64,000 bases of DNA. Origin: Intestinibacillus sp. Marseille-P6563. Lineage in GTDB: Bacteria > Bacillota > Clostridia > Oscillospirales > Butyricicoccaceae. The stretch is taken from contig NZ_UWOD01000001.1 in assembly GCF_900604335.1 (NCBI RefSeq), positions 1,180,521 through 1,244,520 of the forward strand, read 5' to 3'. Below the pieces are notes generated by a model. That model searched no databases, had not been told where the DNA came from, and saw nothing but the letters and a program-made list of their open reading frames with translations. How positions within the stretch are numbered: the stretch's first letter is position 1; the number at the start of each line of letters is the position of its first letter. The position numbers and the translations under genes are program-made. Of the stretch, positions 1 to 5,952 are shown piece after piece.

Positions 1-183
1 CGCGCCCTGGACGGTTTTCACGCTCTCGCGCAGCCGCCGCGCGCCGAACGGCGACGGCGCTTCGTATTCGAGCACCACGAACCGTCCCGCGGGATGCTCC
101 CAGATGACTTTACCCGTGACCGGGTGGTCAGGTGCGCCGCCGTAGCCGGGGCGAAAGGTGTAGGTCTTTCCCAGTCTGCTCAT
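1..183 (-). CDS. Hypothetical prophage protein, partial (3' end outside window)
   Basis: Sixty-one codons are visible from ATG at 183; the gene continues off the left edge. Its start codon overlaps the TGA of the upstream DnaB-type helicase gene as ATGA, so translation is probably coupled and the two belong to one minus-strand operon. The visible residues (MSRLGKTYTFRPGYGGAPDH and on) are basic and aromatic-rich and contain no motif I recognise. Small proteins after dnaB in phage replication modules are common, but I assign no function. Confidence 0.6.
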   Translation of the reverse strand, partial: MSRLGKTYTFRPGYGGAPDHPVTGKVIWEHPAGRFVVLEYEAPSPFGARRLRESVKTVQGA

Positions 184-1526
184 GCGCTTTGCCCTCCCAG
201 CTTGAGTTGTTCCGGTGGCCGTCCGGGCGGCATCGGCTGGGGCTGCGTATCGTAGAAATGGTCCCATTCCTGCATGAAGTGCTGATACTGCCCCTGGAAC
301 CACAGCCGCATCTTTCCCAGTTGGCCGTTGCGGTTTTTGGCGATCTTGAACTCGCGCAGATTGTCATAATCGGCCATTTGTTCACCGGTCAAACCCTGCT
401 CGGAAGGCCGGTACAGAAAGGCGACCACATCGGCATCCTGTTCGATCTGCCCGGAGGAACGCAGGTCTTTGAGCTGCGGGCGGGTATCCTCGCCGCCGCG
501 GGAAAACTGGCTGAGCGATACGGTCATCATCTTGTGGTTTTTGGCCAGGCTTTGGATGGACCGGCTCACCTCAGTCACGCGGGTAAAATCATTGGAATCG
601 ATTTTTGCATCCGGATGGGAAATGAGCTGCAAATAGTCGATGAACACGACCTCGATCTGATGCCGCACGGCATCGGCCCGGATTTGGTGCACCGTCCAGC
701 CATTTGCATCCACGAAGCGCAGCTGCATGGCTTGCAGCTTGTCTTTGGCGCGAATCTGGGCGAGCTGTTCGGCGTCGTTCAGTTCGCCGCGCTGAATCTT
801 GGTGTAATCGACAAACGACAGATTGGCCATCATGCGCTCCATGGCTTCCTCCTCGCCCATCTCAAACGAGTAAAACGCGACCCGATGTTTTTTGGCAAAA
901 TGCAAAGCCAGCTGCAAGGCCAGAGCGGTCTTGCCGACCGATGGCCGGGCCGCCAAAATGACGTTTGTCCCCTTGCGGCACAGCAGGATGCGGTTAAACT
1001 TGTCAAAGCCCCAATCGAAAAAGACCTTCTTTTCGCCCATGCCGGAAAAGTACCGCACCGCCATGTTCTGGATGCTGGTGCCGCGGGCTTGTCCGGTCTT
1101 GCTGAGCACCTCCAGCAGCTTTTCGGCATCCGGCTGGGTTTCGTCCGGGTCGCCGCCAAACCGCAGCGCATCGGCGATCGATTGCGCAAGTTCAAAAGCC
1201 TGGATGCGGCGCGCTTCGCGCTTGAGGGCAGACACCGACGCGCGAAACGTGGTCGCGGTCGGCGTGACCTGTTCGAGCTGCTCGACAAAATCCCGGTATT
1301 CTTCGCCCAACTTGGTGCACAGGGTCAGGCGGGTGATGGGTGCGCCCTCATGGTACAGACCCGCTGCGGCCTCGAACACCGTCCGGCAGTCGCTATGTAA
1401 AAATTCATCCGCCCGGACATCCAGAAAAATCTCGGCTGCGCAATAGGCTGCGTCCACGATCAGCGCGCCCAGCACGCCCCATTCGGCTTCCAGATACACC
1501 GGCCGTTCGTCAATCAATCCACCCAT
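180..1526 (-). CDS. dnaB: DnaB-type replicative DNA helicase (prophage)
   Basis: A 448-residue hexameric helicase of the DnaB/RecA-fold type, which unwinds DNA ahead of the fork. An N-terminal DnaB_N-like helical domain covers roughly residues 10-110 and the helicase domain runs from about 165 to the end. Walker A is ARPSVGKT (193-200; DnaB proteins usually have ARPSMGKT), Walker B is VVFIDYLQ (293-300), and the C-terminal signature DLRSSGQIEQDAD lies at 354-366. Length matches bacterial DnaB. It overlaps the upstream initiator gene by 17 bases, and that gene probably encodes its loader or initiator. The phage context makes it the element's own helicase rather than the chromosomal copy. Confidence 0.93.
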   Translation of the reverse strand: MGGLIDERPVYLEAEWGVLGALIVDAAYCAAEIFLDVRADEFLHSDCRTVFEAAAGLYHEGAPITRLTLCTKLGEEYRDFVEQLEQVTPTATTFRASVSALKREARRIQAFELAQSIADALRFGGDPDETQPDAEKLLEVLSKTGQARGTSIQNMAVRYFSGMGEKKVFFDWGFDKFNRILLCRKGTNVILAARPSVGKTALALQLALHFAKKHRVAFYSFEMGEEEAMERMMANLSFVDYTKIQRGELNDAEQLAQIRAKDKLQAMQLRFVDANGWTVHQIRADAVRHQIEVVFIDYLQLISHPDAKIDSNDFTRVTEVSRSIQSLAKNHKMMTVSLSQFSRGGEDTRPQLKDLRSSGQIEQDADVVAFLYRPSEQGLTGEQMADYDNLREFKIAKNRNGQLGKMRLWFQGQYQHFMQEWDHFYDTQPQPMPPGRPPEQLKLGGQSA

Positions 1527-2223
1527 TGGTCACTTGCCTCCTGTCGTTTTGAGGGTTGGGGGCTGCGGGCTTGTCCGTGTCCAGCGGAAAGACCGTGAGC
1601 CAGCATTTGAAGGTCGACTGGTCTAAAATCCGCACCTGCATGGCCGGGTCATTCGGCGCCAAGTCTTGCAGACGCCGCAGCAGCATACCGCGCGCCCGGT
1701 CGGTCATGGGTTTGCGCTTTGCCTTGCGCATTTCTTCAAAGCCCTGCAAGGCTTCCAGCAGCCCAGCATGTTCTCCCGCGTAAGCGGCAAATATGCCTGC
1801 CCCCGTTGGGGGTAAGGGGGTATTATTTATACTTGTCTTATTCTCCTTTATATACTCCCGATTTTTCGGGGGAGGGTCCCCGGAATTTTCGGGGGAGGTA
1901 CCCTGATTTTTCGGGGGAGGGTCAGCCGGTAAAAATGGGCTTTCGATGGCGCACCAGATGCGCCGTTCCACGACCACCTGGCGCTCATCCCGCACAATGT
2001 CGAGCCGCACATAACCGCACCGGGCAAGCTGGCTGATCAGCTCCCCGATCGTCTTTTTGGACAGGTCATACAGACCCGCAAAATACTCATTGCTGGCTGA
2101 GCAATAGCCCTGCTTGTTGCAGAGCGCCGTGATCTCGGCATAGAGCAGTTTTGCATTGGCGCGCAGTTTTTTATCATATCGCACCGACGCGGGAACGACC
2201 GCCCAATAACTCGGATTTTCCAT
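1510..2223 (-). CDS. Winged-helix phage replication initiator
   Basis: A 237-residue protein with an N-terminal winged-helix region (about residues 4-75, including YWAVVPASVRYDKKL and LYDLSKKTIGELISQL). This is typical of phage replisome organiser proteins encoded directly before a DnaB helicase. The start at 2223 is chosen because a strong AGGGGGG Shine-Dalgarno precedes it; a longer reading frame upstream lacks one. The middle holds a low-complexity linker with the motif PPPKN, or its relative SPEN, repeated three times; the C-terminal part looks helical (helicase-interaction domain by analogy). It is inferred to bind the element's origin and recruit the helicase. Confidence 0.82.
   Translation of the reverse strand: MENPSYWAVVPASVRYDKKLRANAKLLYAEITALCNKQGYCSASNEYFAGLYDLSKKTIGELISQLARCGYVRLDIVRDERQVVVERRIWCAIESPFLPADPPPKNQGTSPENSGDPPPKNREYIKENKTSINNTPLPPTGAGIFAAYAGEHAGLLEALQGFEEMRKAKRKPMTDRARGMLLRRLQDLAPNDPAMQVRILDQSTFKCWLTVFPLDTDKPAAPNPQNDRRQVTNGWID
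1858..1922 (-). repeat. Three tandem near-identical units coding for PPKN-type linker
   Basis: On the plus strand the core ATTTTTCGGGGGAGG (or TTTTCGGGGGAGG) recurs three times at about 21-base spacing. It encodes PPPKNREY, SPENSG and PPPKNQG inside the initiator protein. Phage initiators often carry such iterated DNA inside the gene, where it can serve as the initiator's binding sites (iterons). Confidence 0.6.
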
Positions 2224-2227
2224 GATT

Positions 2228-2392
2228 TCACCCCCCTGCGCCGCGGATGCAGGCGCAAAAGCCGACCACCTGCAAGGCGGCCTGCTCCACCAGCGCCCGT
2301 CCATTCAGCGCAAACGCATCGGCCTGTCCGGCGGTGCCAAGCAGCATCATAAAGCACACGACCGCCCCCAGGGCATAAAATTTCTGTTTCAT
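2228..2392 (-). CDS. Small secreted or membrane-anchored prophage peptide
   Basis: A 54-residue ORF preceded by AAAGGACG. The N-terminus looks like a signal peptide or single membrane anchor: MKQKF followed by ALGAVVCFMMLLGTAGQADA, with a plausible cleavage after ADA (about residue 26). Its stop codon lies inside the ribosome binding site of the replication initiator gene, so the two are probably translated in series. The mature part would be about 28 residues with two cysteines near the end (FCAC). No family is recognised. Confidence 0.5.
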   Translation of the reverse strand: MKQKFYALGAVVCFMMLLGTAGQADAFALNGRALVEQAALQVVGFCACIRGAGG

Positions 2393-2517
2393 AAACGTCC
2401 TTTCCCGTGTCCAAATTGGGCACGCCGCGACCAGCCGGGAAAGTTTCCCCAGCCTGTGCAAAATAGTGTTGACATTCTGCAAAATTGCGTTAGAATAGAC
2501 GTAGACAGGCGAAAAGT

Positions 2518-2997
2518 CTAACGTCTGACGCTCGAATGTGTAGCCGCACATCCGGGCGTTTTTTCTTTTTCGCAAAAGCCTAGTGTGAGTACCGACTGCG
2601 CGATCTGGCGCAGCTCGTTCATGATCTCCCGAAAGACCGGTTGTTCATTTTCATCGATCACGCCGTCCTCGGCAATATCCAGAAGCTGCTCGACCCTTTG
2701 GTCACGGACAAATTTCCCGATCAGCCGCACAATGCGCATAGCTGCCTGCTGGATGCCGGTGAGCGGTATAGCTGGCAGACATCCGGCCAGTGGACTTTGC
2801 TGCAAATGCCGGTACCCCAAATAGCGGTCGTTATAAACCTGCACCATCCGAAGCACGGTTTCATCCGATGGCCGGGTGCGACCGGTTTCATATCGCCGCA
2901 GGCTCTCGACCGACAGGCTGAGCCGTTCGGCAGCCGCTTCCTGGGTCAAACCGGCCTGCTCCCGGCTGGTCTGGTAGATATTCCGGGCAGATTGCAT
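2518..2997 (-). CDS. XRE-family transcriptional regulator (prophage)
   Basis: A 159-residue DNA-binding protein. The helix-turn-helix spans about residues 6-60 (TSREQAGLTQEAAAERLSLS, then VESLRRYETGRTRPS). The start at 2997 is supported by AAAAAAGGAGG eight bases upstream. The C-terminal half (LPAIPLTGIQQAAMRIVRL and following helices) resembles proteins repeatedly found in clostridial prophage early regions. Position in the leftward early operon suggests regulation of replication genes; the target is unknown. Confidence 0.75.
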   Translation of the reverse strand: MQSARNIYQTSREQAGLTQEAAAERLSLSVESLRRYETGRTRPSDETVLRMVQVYNDRYLGYRHLQQSPLAGCLPAIPLTGIQQAAMRIVRLIGKFVRDQRVEQLLDIAEDGVIDENEQPVFREIMNELRQIAQSVLTLGFCEKEKTPGCAATHSSVRR

Positions 2998-3223
2998 CCT
3001 GGTAAACCTCCTTTTTTTGTGATAACTTAGATTCAGACGCAAGGCTTTCTTCTTTTAACTTGCGTAGTTCAGCATTGACCAAAATCCGCCTCGCCACTTC
3101 TTTCATATGCGCGATGCGTCGATTGATCTCGTCTTGCGGAACCCCAACCAAGGCGTCATCATGGAATCGAGCGGTGACATCCATGTTGCCGCATTTGTAC
3201 TTGAGTGTTAATAATACTGCCAT
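2888..3223 (-). CDS. Small prophage protein of unknown function, 3' end overlapping the XRE gene
   Basis: A 111-residue ORF starting at ATG 3223 behind GAGGTG (a GTG nine bases upstream is too close to that site). Residues 1-70 look like a real small helical phage protein (ALVGVPQDEINRRIAHMKEV, then charged helices). The last 37 codons are read out of frame through the coding region of the next XRE gene and look like random sequence. A run of seven A lies just before the overlap, so a lost stop, a frameshift or a programmed slip are all possible. Confidence 0.5.
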   Translation of the reverse strand: MAVLLTLKYKCGNMDVTARFHDDALVGVPQDEINRRIAHMKEVARRILVNAELRKLKEESLASESKLSQKKEVYQDAICPEYLPDQPGAGRFDPGSGCRTAQPVGREPAAI

Positions 3224-3290
3224 TGCAATCACCTCTTTTCCAATCTATGCGAGGTTGAGTTGTCCTTTTTCACTTCCTTGTTATTGCTTG

Positions 3291-3464
3291 CTATCTTTCA
3301 GGGAACATACTGCCGACAAAAAACGTCGCATGACAGATTGCAGGTTCTCCGGCTCGGCCCTCCACCGAAAAGGTTTTCAGGCTCGGAAGCTTTTCGCTGT
3401 TGATGAGAACTTCAACCAGCCGCCTATGCTCAAAATGCATTGTAATTTCAGTAGCTGCATCCAT
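3291..3464 (-). CDS. Hypothetical small prophage protein
   Basis: A 57-residue ORF with ATG at 3464 and AAAGGGGG nine bases upstream. The sequence (MDAATEITMHFEHRRLVEVL and on) has no recognised domain; it ends GSMFPER. It lies 15 bases after a small membrane protein gene in the leftward early operon, with the same orientation as its neighbours. Function unknown. Confidence 0.5.
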   Translation of the reverse strand: MDAATEITMHFEHRRLVEVLINSEKLPSLKTFSVEGRAGEPAICHATFFVGSMFPER

Positions 3465-3478
3465 TGCTGCCCCCTTTG

Positions 3479-3637
3479 TTAGTTCACGATGTACTTGATG
3501 AATATTTGGAGTAAGATGCAAATACCAGCCAAGACGGTGTAAAACTTGACCCGCCAAAGGAATGCTTTACTATTCGTTATTTTCCATGCAATATAATACA
3601 AATTGGATAGTGCAAGGAAAAACATCGCTATTCCCAT
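3479..3637 (-). CDS. Small membrane protein (prophage)
   Basis: A 52-residue ORF starting at 3637 behind AGAGGTG. It has two hydrophobic stretches (GIAMFFLALSNLYYIAW near the N-terminus and FYTVLAGICILLQIFI near the C-terminus), so a two-helix membrane protein is likely. It sits between the leftward XRE repressor gene and the 57-residue ORF. Such proteins in early phage operons can act in exclusion or host interference, but nothing here shows which. Confidence 0.5.
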   Translation of the reverse strand: MGIAMFFLALSNLYYIAWKITNSKAFLWRVKFYTVLAGICILLQIFIKYIVN

Positions 3638-3656
3638 CGAAGCGTGCACCTCTTTT

Positions 3657-3869
3657 CTACATTGCATCGGACAATAGGGTTACTTCATCTTCGAACAGCT
3701 GGTCGATTGTGCAGCCAAGGGATTTCGCCAACTTGGGCAGAAGCTGCGCACGCGGGTAAACGCCGCCAGATTCCCATTTGGCAACACAGCTTTGGCTTAC
3801 ATTTACTTCTTTTGCAATATCCCCTTGGGATAGCCCACGTAATTCGCGCAACGCTTTAATCCGCTTCAT
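3657..3869 (-). CDS. Cro-like XRE repressor (leftward)
   Basis: A 70-residue single-domain helix-turn-helix protein (ALRELRGLSQGDIAKEVNVS, then CVAKWESGGVYP). The start is supported by AAAAGGAGG. It is divergent from the 112-residue repressor gene, with a 166-base intergenic region full of operator-like repeats. Small size and position at the head of the leftward early operon fit a Cro-type regulator; I infer the role from the arrangement. Confidence 0.8.
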   Translation of the reverse strand: MKRIKALRELRGLSQGDIAKEVNVSQSCVAKWESGGVYPRAQLLPKLAKSLGCTIDQLFEDEVTLLSDAM

Positions 3870-3884
3870 GTTCGTTCCTCCTTT

Positions 3885-4010
3885 TATGAGTATTTCTTAT
3901 ATATGAGTTATATTCATATATTATATGAGTTTAAATTATTTGTCAAGAACTTTTATGAAAGTTTATCATTTTTCTTTTTTGTTTCTTTACATTTATGAAC
4001 TATATTCATA
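3885..4010. promoter_or_regulatory. Operator array between the divergent repressors
   Basis: TATGAR-N5-TTCATA motifs recur here. 3902-3918 reads TATGAG-TTATA-TTCATA and 3994-4010 is a perfect TATGAA-CTATA-TTCATA palindrome. Weaker copies start at 3885 (TATGAG-N5-CTTATA) and 3954 (TATGAA-N5-ATCATT), with a half site at 3924. The copies overlap both divergent promoters, as expected for a lysis-lysogeny switch. Confidence 0.75.
3918..3946 (-). promoter_or_regulatory. Promoter of the leftward early operon
   Basis: On the minus strand TTGACA (3941-3946) and TAATAT (3918-3923) are separated by 17 bases. Operator copies flank and overlap it. It would drive the 70-residue repressor gene and the downstream early genes. 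Confidence 0.7.
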
Positions 4011-4014
4011 TAAT
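3986..4014 (+). promoter_or_regulatory. Promoter of the rightward repressor gene
   Basis: TTTACA (3986-3991) and a perfect TATAAT (4009-4014) are separated by 17 bases. The perfect operator palindrome at 3994-4010 fills the spacer, so repressor binding would occlude polymerase directly. Confidence 0.75.
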
Positions 4015-4035
4015 AGAAAATAGGTAGGTGAGAAC

Positions 4036-4374
4036 ATGTTTCCCGAAAGATTAAAAGAATTGAGAAAAGCCTCTAAAATGACCCAAAAACAACTGGCAGA
4101 AAAACTTTTTGTTGACCAAACAAGTGTAAGTTATTGGGAAACTGGGAAAACAAAGCCCGACTTCGATAAGCAAATCGAGCTTGCAAAACTTTTCAATGTA
4201 TCTTTGGACTACCTGCTCGGACTTCCAGACAAAAAAAATTCGCCTGCCCCCGATCGGGCAAGCGAAGAAGAACTGCAAAAATTGCGGGAGCTTGTTAAGG
4301 CGCTTTCTCCGCAGCAGCAGGAAGAACTGTATCGGTATGGCAAATACCTTGCATCTCAGCGGCGCGGAGAATAA
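4036..4374 (+). CDS. CI-like XRE repressor (rightward)
   Basis: A 112-residue protein with an N-terminal helix-turn-helix (LRKASKMTQKQLAEKLFVDQ, then SVSYWETGKTKPD, about residues 8-48) and a charged helical C-terminus (about 70-112) likely used for dimerisation. AGGTGAG precedes the ATG. It has no S24 peptidase domain, so it is not a self-cleaving LexA/CI type; if the element responds to DNA damage, another route is needed (see the LexA box at 4465). It reads divergently from the Cro-like gene and convergently with the small ORF at 4295-4444. Confidence 0.82.
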   Translation: MFPERLKELRKASKMTQKQLAEKLFVDQTSVSYWETGKTKPDFDKQIELAKLFNVSLDYLLGLPDKKNSPAPDRASEEELQKLRELVKALSPQQQEELYRYGKYLASQRRGE

Positions 4375-4444
4375 GCGCTTCGACCAGCGCTTTGGGCCCC
4401 CCCAAACTCTCGATGAATTCCAATAACGCTTTCTCGTAATTCAT
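4295..4444 (-). CDS. Possible SOS-controlled small protein, antisense to the repressor 3' end
   Basis: A 49-residue ORF starts at 4444 behind AAGGGGCGG and ends inside the repressor gene, overlapping its last 80 bases on the opposite strand. The product begins MNYEKALLEFIESLGGPKAL and looks like an amphipathic helix. A consensus promoter and a LexA-type box lie directly upstream, which is the main reason to believe in it. It could be a small antirepressor, or the transcript itself could act by running against the repressor message. No homologue is recognised. Confidence 0.42.
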   Translation of the reverse strand: MNYEKALLEFIESLGGPKALVEALILRAAEMQGICHTDTVLPAAAEKAP

Positions 4445-4464
4445 ATGCACCGCCCCTTATTTGT

Positions 4465-4478
4465 CGAACATGCGTTCT
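4465..4478. promoter_or_regulatory. LexA/DinR-type SOS box
   Basis: CGAACATGCGTTCT matches the Gram-positive LexA consensus CGAACRNRYGTTYC at 13 of 14 positions. It lies just downstream of the -10 of the minus-strand promoter at 4493-4521, where LexA would block transcription. Confidence 0.7.
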
Positions 4479-4492
4479 GCGTTGTATCTAAA

Positions 4493-4521
4493 ATAATAGG
4501 GCGGTTTTTCCATTTTGTCAA
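4493..4521 (-). promoter_or_regulatory. Promoter with LexA box downstream
   Basis: On the minus strand TTGACA (4516-4521) and TATTAT (4493-4498) have a 17-base spacer. Transcription would start near 4486 and read through the LexA box into the 49-residue ORF and then antisense across the repressor 3' end. Confidence 0.72.
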
Positions 4522-4582
4522 GTCAAACAATTCAAGCGATTAGAAAATTTTCGTGTTCAATTTGGACACAGGAGGGAATACA

Positions 4583-5119
4583 ATGTTCAAGTCTATTTTC
4601 AGCGGTATTTTTCGTTCTTCCCAAGAAGCTGAAGGCAAAGGAAATAGCACAAAATCCAGACTTGCAAGTCATCTTCCAGAGTTTCCGCCTATCGGGAAAG
4701 ATGGTACAAAAATCATGAAAACGGTTACCTTTACACTATCTGGAGTAAACCATAAACACGATGGCTCTGACCCGCAAAAAGTTATCAAACCAGGCATGAA
4801 AGGACAATGGCTTACTTTGCAAGCCGATTCCAAAAATAAGTATGATGAGACAGCTGTCAAGGTTCTTTATAATGGACAATATATTGGTTGGTTACCCCAA
4901 AGCAATATTTCCCTTGATGAAAGTAAAGCAAAACAAATGATTTTTAAACGTCTCTGTCATGGGATGGAAGTCTTGGCACGCCTTGACCATACAACATACA
5001 TTCAGGTAGGAGGTTGGGATCTGGATGAGAACGATCCCCGGATAGATAAGTATCAGTTCACCAGTGCTGTAATAACTTGTGCAATCTATGAGTTACCGGG
5101 AGGGCGCTATCCAAAATAA
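4583..5119 (+). CDS. HIRAN-domain protein
   Basis: A 178-residue protein. Residues about 48-115 form a HIRAN domain: VTFTLSGVNHKHDG, a middle region LTLQADSKNKYDETAVKVLY, then GQYIGWLPQ. HIRAN domains recognise 3'-OH ends of single-stranded DNA in eukaryotic HLTF and occur in bacteria beside nucleases or helicases. The start at 4583 follows AGGAGGG; the 40 preceding residues are low-complexity. Here the domain stands alone, with no helicase or nuclease domain. A role in DNA repair or in host or phage DNA recognition is an inference. Confidence 0.7.
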   Translation: MFKSIFSGIFRSSQEAEGKGNSTKSRLASHLPEFPPIGKDGTKIMKTVTFTLSGVNHKHDGSDPQKVIKPGMKGQWLTLQADSKNKYDETAVKVLYNGQYIGWLPQSNISLDESKAKQMIFKRLCHGMEVLARLDHTTYIQVGGWDLDENDPRIDKYQFTSAVITCAIYELPGGRYPK

Positions 5120-5186
5120 TAACCGATGAGGACATACAAACTCTTTGCTTTGGTGACTTGTGGTTTATGATTTCAAGTATATTCCA

Positions 5187-5215
5187 TTGACATTTAAAAA
5201 AAAACTGCATATACT
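5187..5215 (+). promoter_or_regulatory. Promoter of the type III antitoxin RNA
   Basis: TTGACA (5187-5192) and TATACT (5210-5215) with an exact 17-base spacer. Transcription would begin near 5222, right before the repeat RNA. Confidence 0.8.
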
Positions 5216-5221
5216 AAAGGT

Positions 5222-5360
5222 GAAGGGAATTCCTTCGCCGAGAAAGACGGGCAGAATATCTTTCATTCGTATGTTTTACTTCCGTGGATGACGGGGTGCG
5301 TCAGCGTAGAATATCATCCATTCGTAAGGCCCGCATTGCTGATTTTGCAATGCGGGCGCT
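5222..5360 (+). ncRNA. Type III antitoxin RNA (ToxI-like) with two covarying repeat units
   Basis: Two related units precede the toxin gene. Unit 1 (5242-5271) is GAAAGA, CGGG, AGAATA, TCTTTC, ATTCGTA. Unit 2 (5286-5326) is GGATGA, CGGG, an 11-base insertion, AGAATA, TCATCC, ATTCGTA. The flanking hexamers form GAAAGA/TCTTTC in one unit and GGATGA/TCATCC in the other: the pairing is kept while the bases change, which is good evidence of a folded RNA. A terminator follows and then the toxin. This is the layout of ToxIN/TenpIN/CptIN loci, where the processed repeats bind and neutralise the toxin. Confidence 0.75.
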
Positions 5361-5363
5361 TCT
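5329..5363 (+). terminator. Terminator between antitoxin RNA and toxin gene
   Basis: A perfect 11-bp stem (GCCCGCATTGC / GCAATGCGGGC, 5329-5339 and 5347-5357) with a 7-base loop is followed by a T-rich tail. In type III systems a leaky terminator here keeps antitoxin RNA in excess over toxin message. Confidence 0.8.
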
Positions 5364-5383
5364 ATTTTAGGGGATAAAGATAA

Positions 5384-5830
5384 ATGAAATTTGTTACTAT
5401 ATCGTCCGCGTTTTATGAAAAATGCAGCGACTCTGAACTTTTGCAGAAGGGCAATCGAAGGCCGCATGTGCTCGTCCTGTCCCTGACCTACAAAGGGAAG
5501 CGCGCAAATTTTGCTGTTCCACTCCGTTCCAACATCCCGCCATCTGCGCCCAGAACAGAGTATTTTCCTCTTCCTCCGCGGGCAACAACCAAGCCGAAGC
5601 ACCGCCATGGGTTGCATTACATAAAAATGTTTCCCATCACCAAGGATTATCAGCAAAAATTTTGGGTGGGAGAAAACAAATCCTATGTTTTGTATCAAAA
5701 CATTATTTCGCAGAATCAGAAACAAATCGTTCAGGAATGCCAGGCGTATTTGGACCGATATGCGGCTGGAGATATTCCACCCTATTCTGTAAATATTGAC
5801 CGTATCTTTGAAACAATCCATTCTGCCTAA
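5384..5830 (+). CDS. Type III toxin-antitoxin toxin, ToxN/TenpN/CptN-like endoribonuclease
   Basis: A 148-residue protein that begins MKFVTISSAFYEKC, close to the N-terminus of ToxN-type RNases (MKFYTIS-like). A conserved core follows: RRPHVLVLSL, FAVPLRSNI, KHRHGLHYIKMFPI and YVLYQNIISQ. The length is within the family range. Such toxins cut cellular and antitoxin RNA and act in plasmid or prophage maintenance and phage abortive infection. Identification rests on residue patterns plus the diagnostic context: promoter, repeat RNA and terminator directly upstream, with the toxin ATG 26 bases past the stem. AGGGGAT provides a modest ribosome binding site. TenpN or CptN subgroup is my best guess. 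Confidence 0.75.
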   Translation: MKFVTISSAFYEKCSDSELLQKGNRRPHVLVLSLTYKGKRANFAVPLRSNIPPSAPRTEYFPLPPRATTKPKHRHGLHYIKMFPITKDYQQKFWVGENKSYVLYQNIISQNQKQIVQECQAYLDRYAAGDIPPYSVNIDRIFETIHSA

Positions 5831-5872
5831 GGTTTGTCTAATATTCATATCTCCACCTTCGACAACAAAAAT

Positions 5873-5893
5873 CCCGCCCGATTCATGGGCGGG
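5873..5893. terminator. Hairpin after the toxin gene
   Basis: CCCGCCC-GATTCAT-GGGCGGG. The plus strand continues AAAAATTT and the minus strand ATTTTTG, so it could end transcription in either direction, better on the minus strand. Confidence 0.5.
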
Positions 5894-5952
5894 AAAAATT
5901 TCACGCTCATAACCGAACATTAGTTCTAAATCGACAGAAACCGAGGTGCATG

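Noticed and set aside
132-1400. Long plus-strand ORF of 422 codons opposite the DnaB gene
   Set aside because: It mirrors the helicase coding frame, has no ribosome site and its product is low-complexity Arg/Gly/His-rich sequence; the minus strand shows intact DnaB motifs.
3291-3557. Longer 88-residue version of the small phage ORF
   Set aside because: The extra N-terminus overlaps the membrane protein gene and lacks a ribosome site, whereas ATG 3464 has a strong one.
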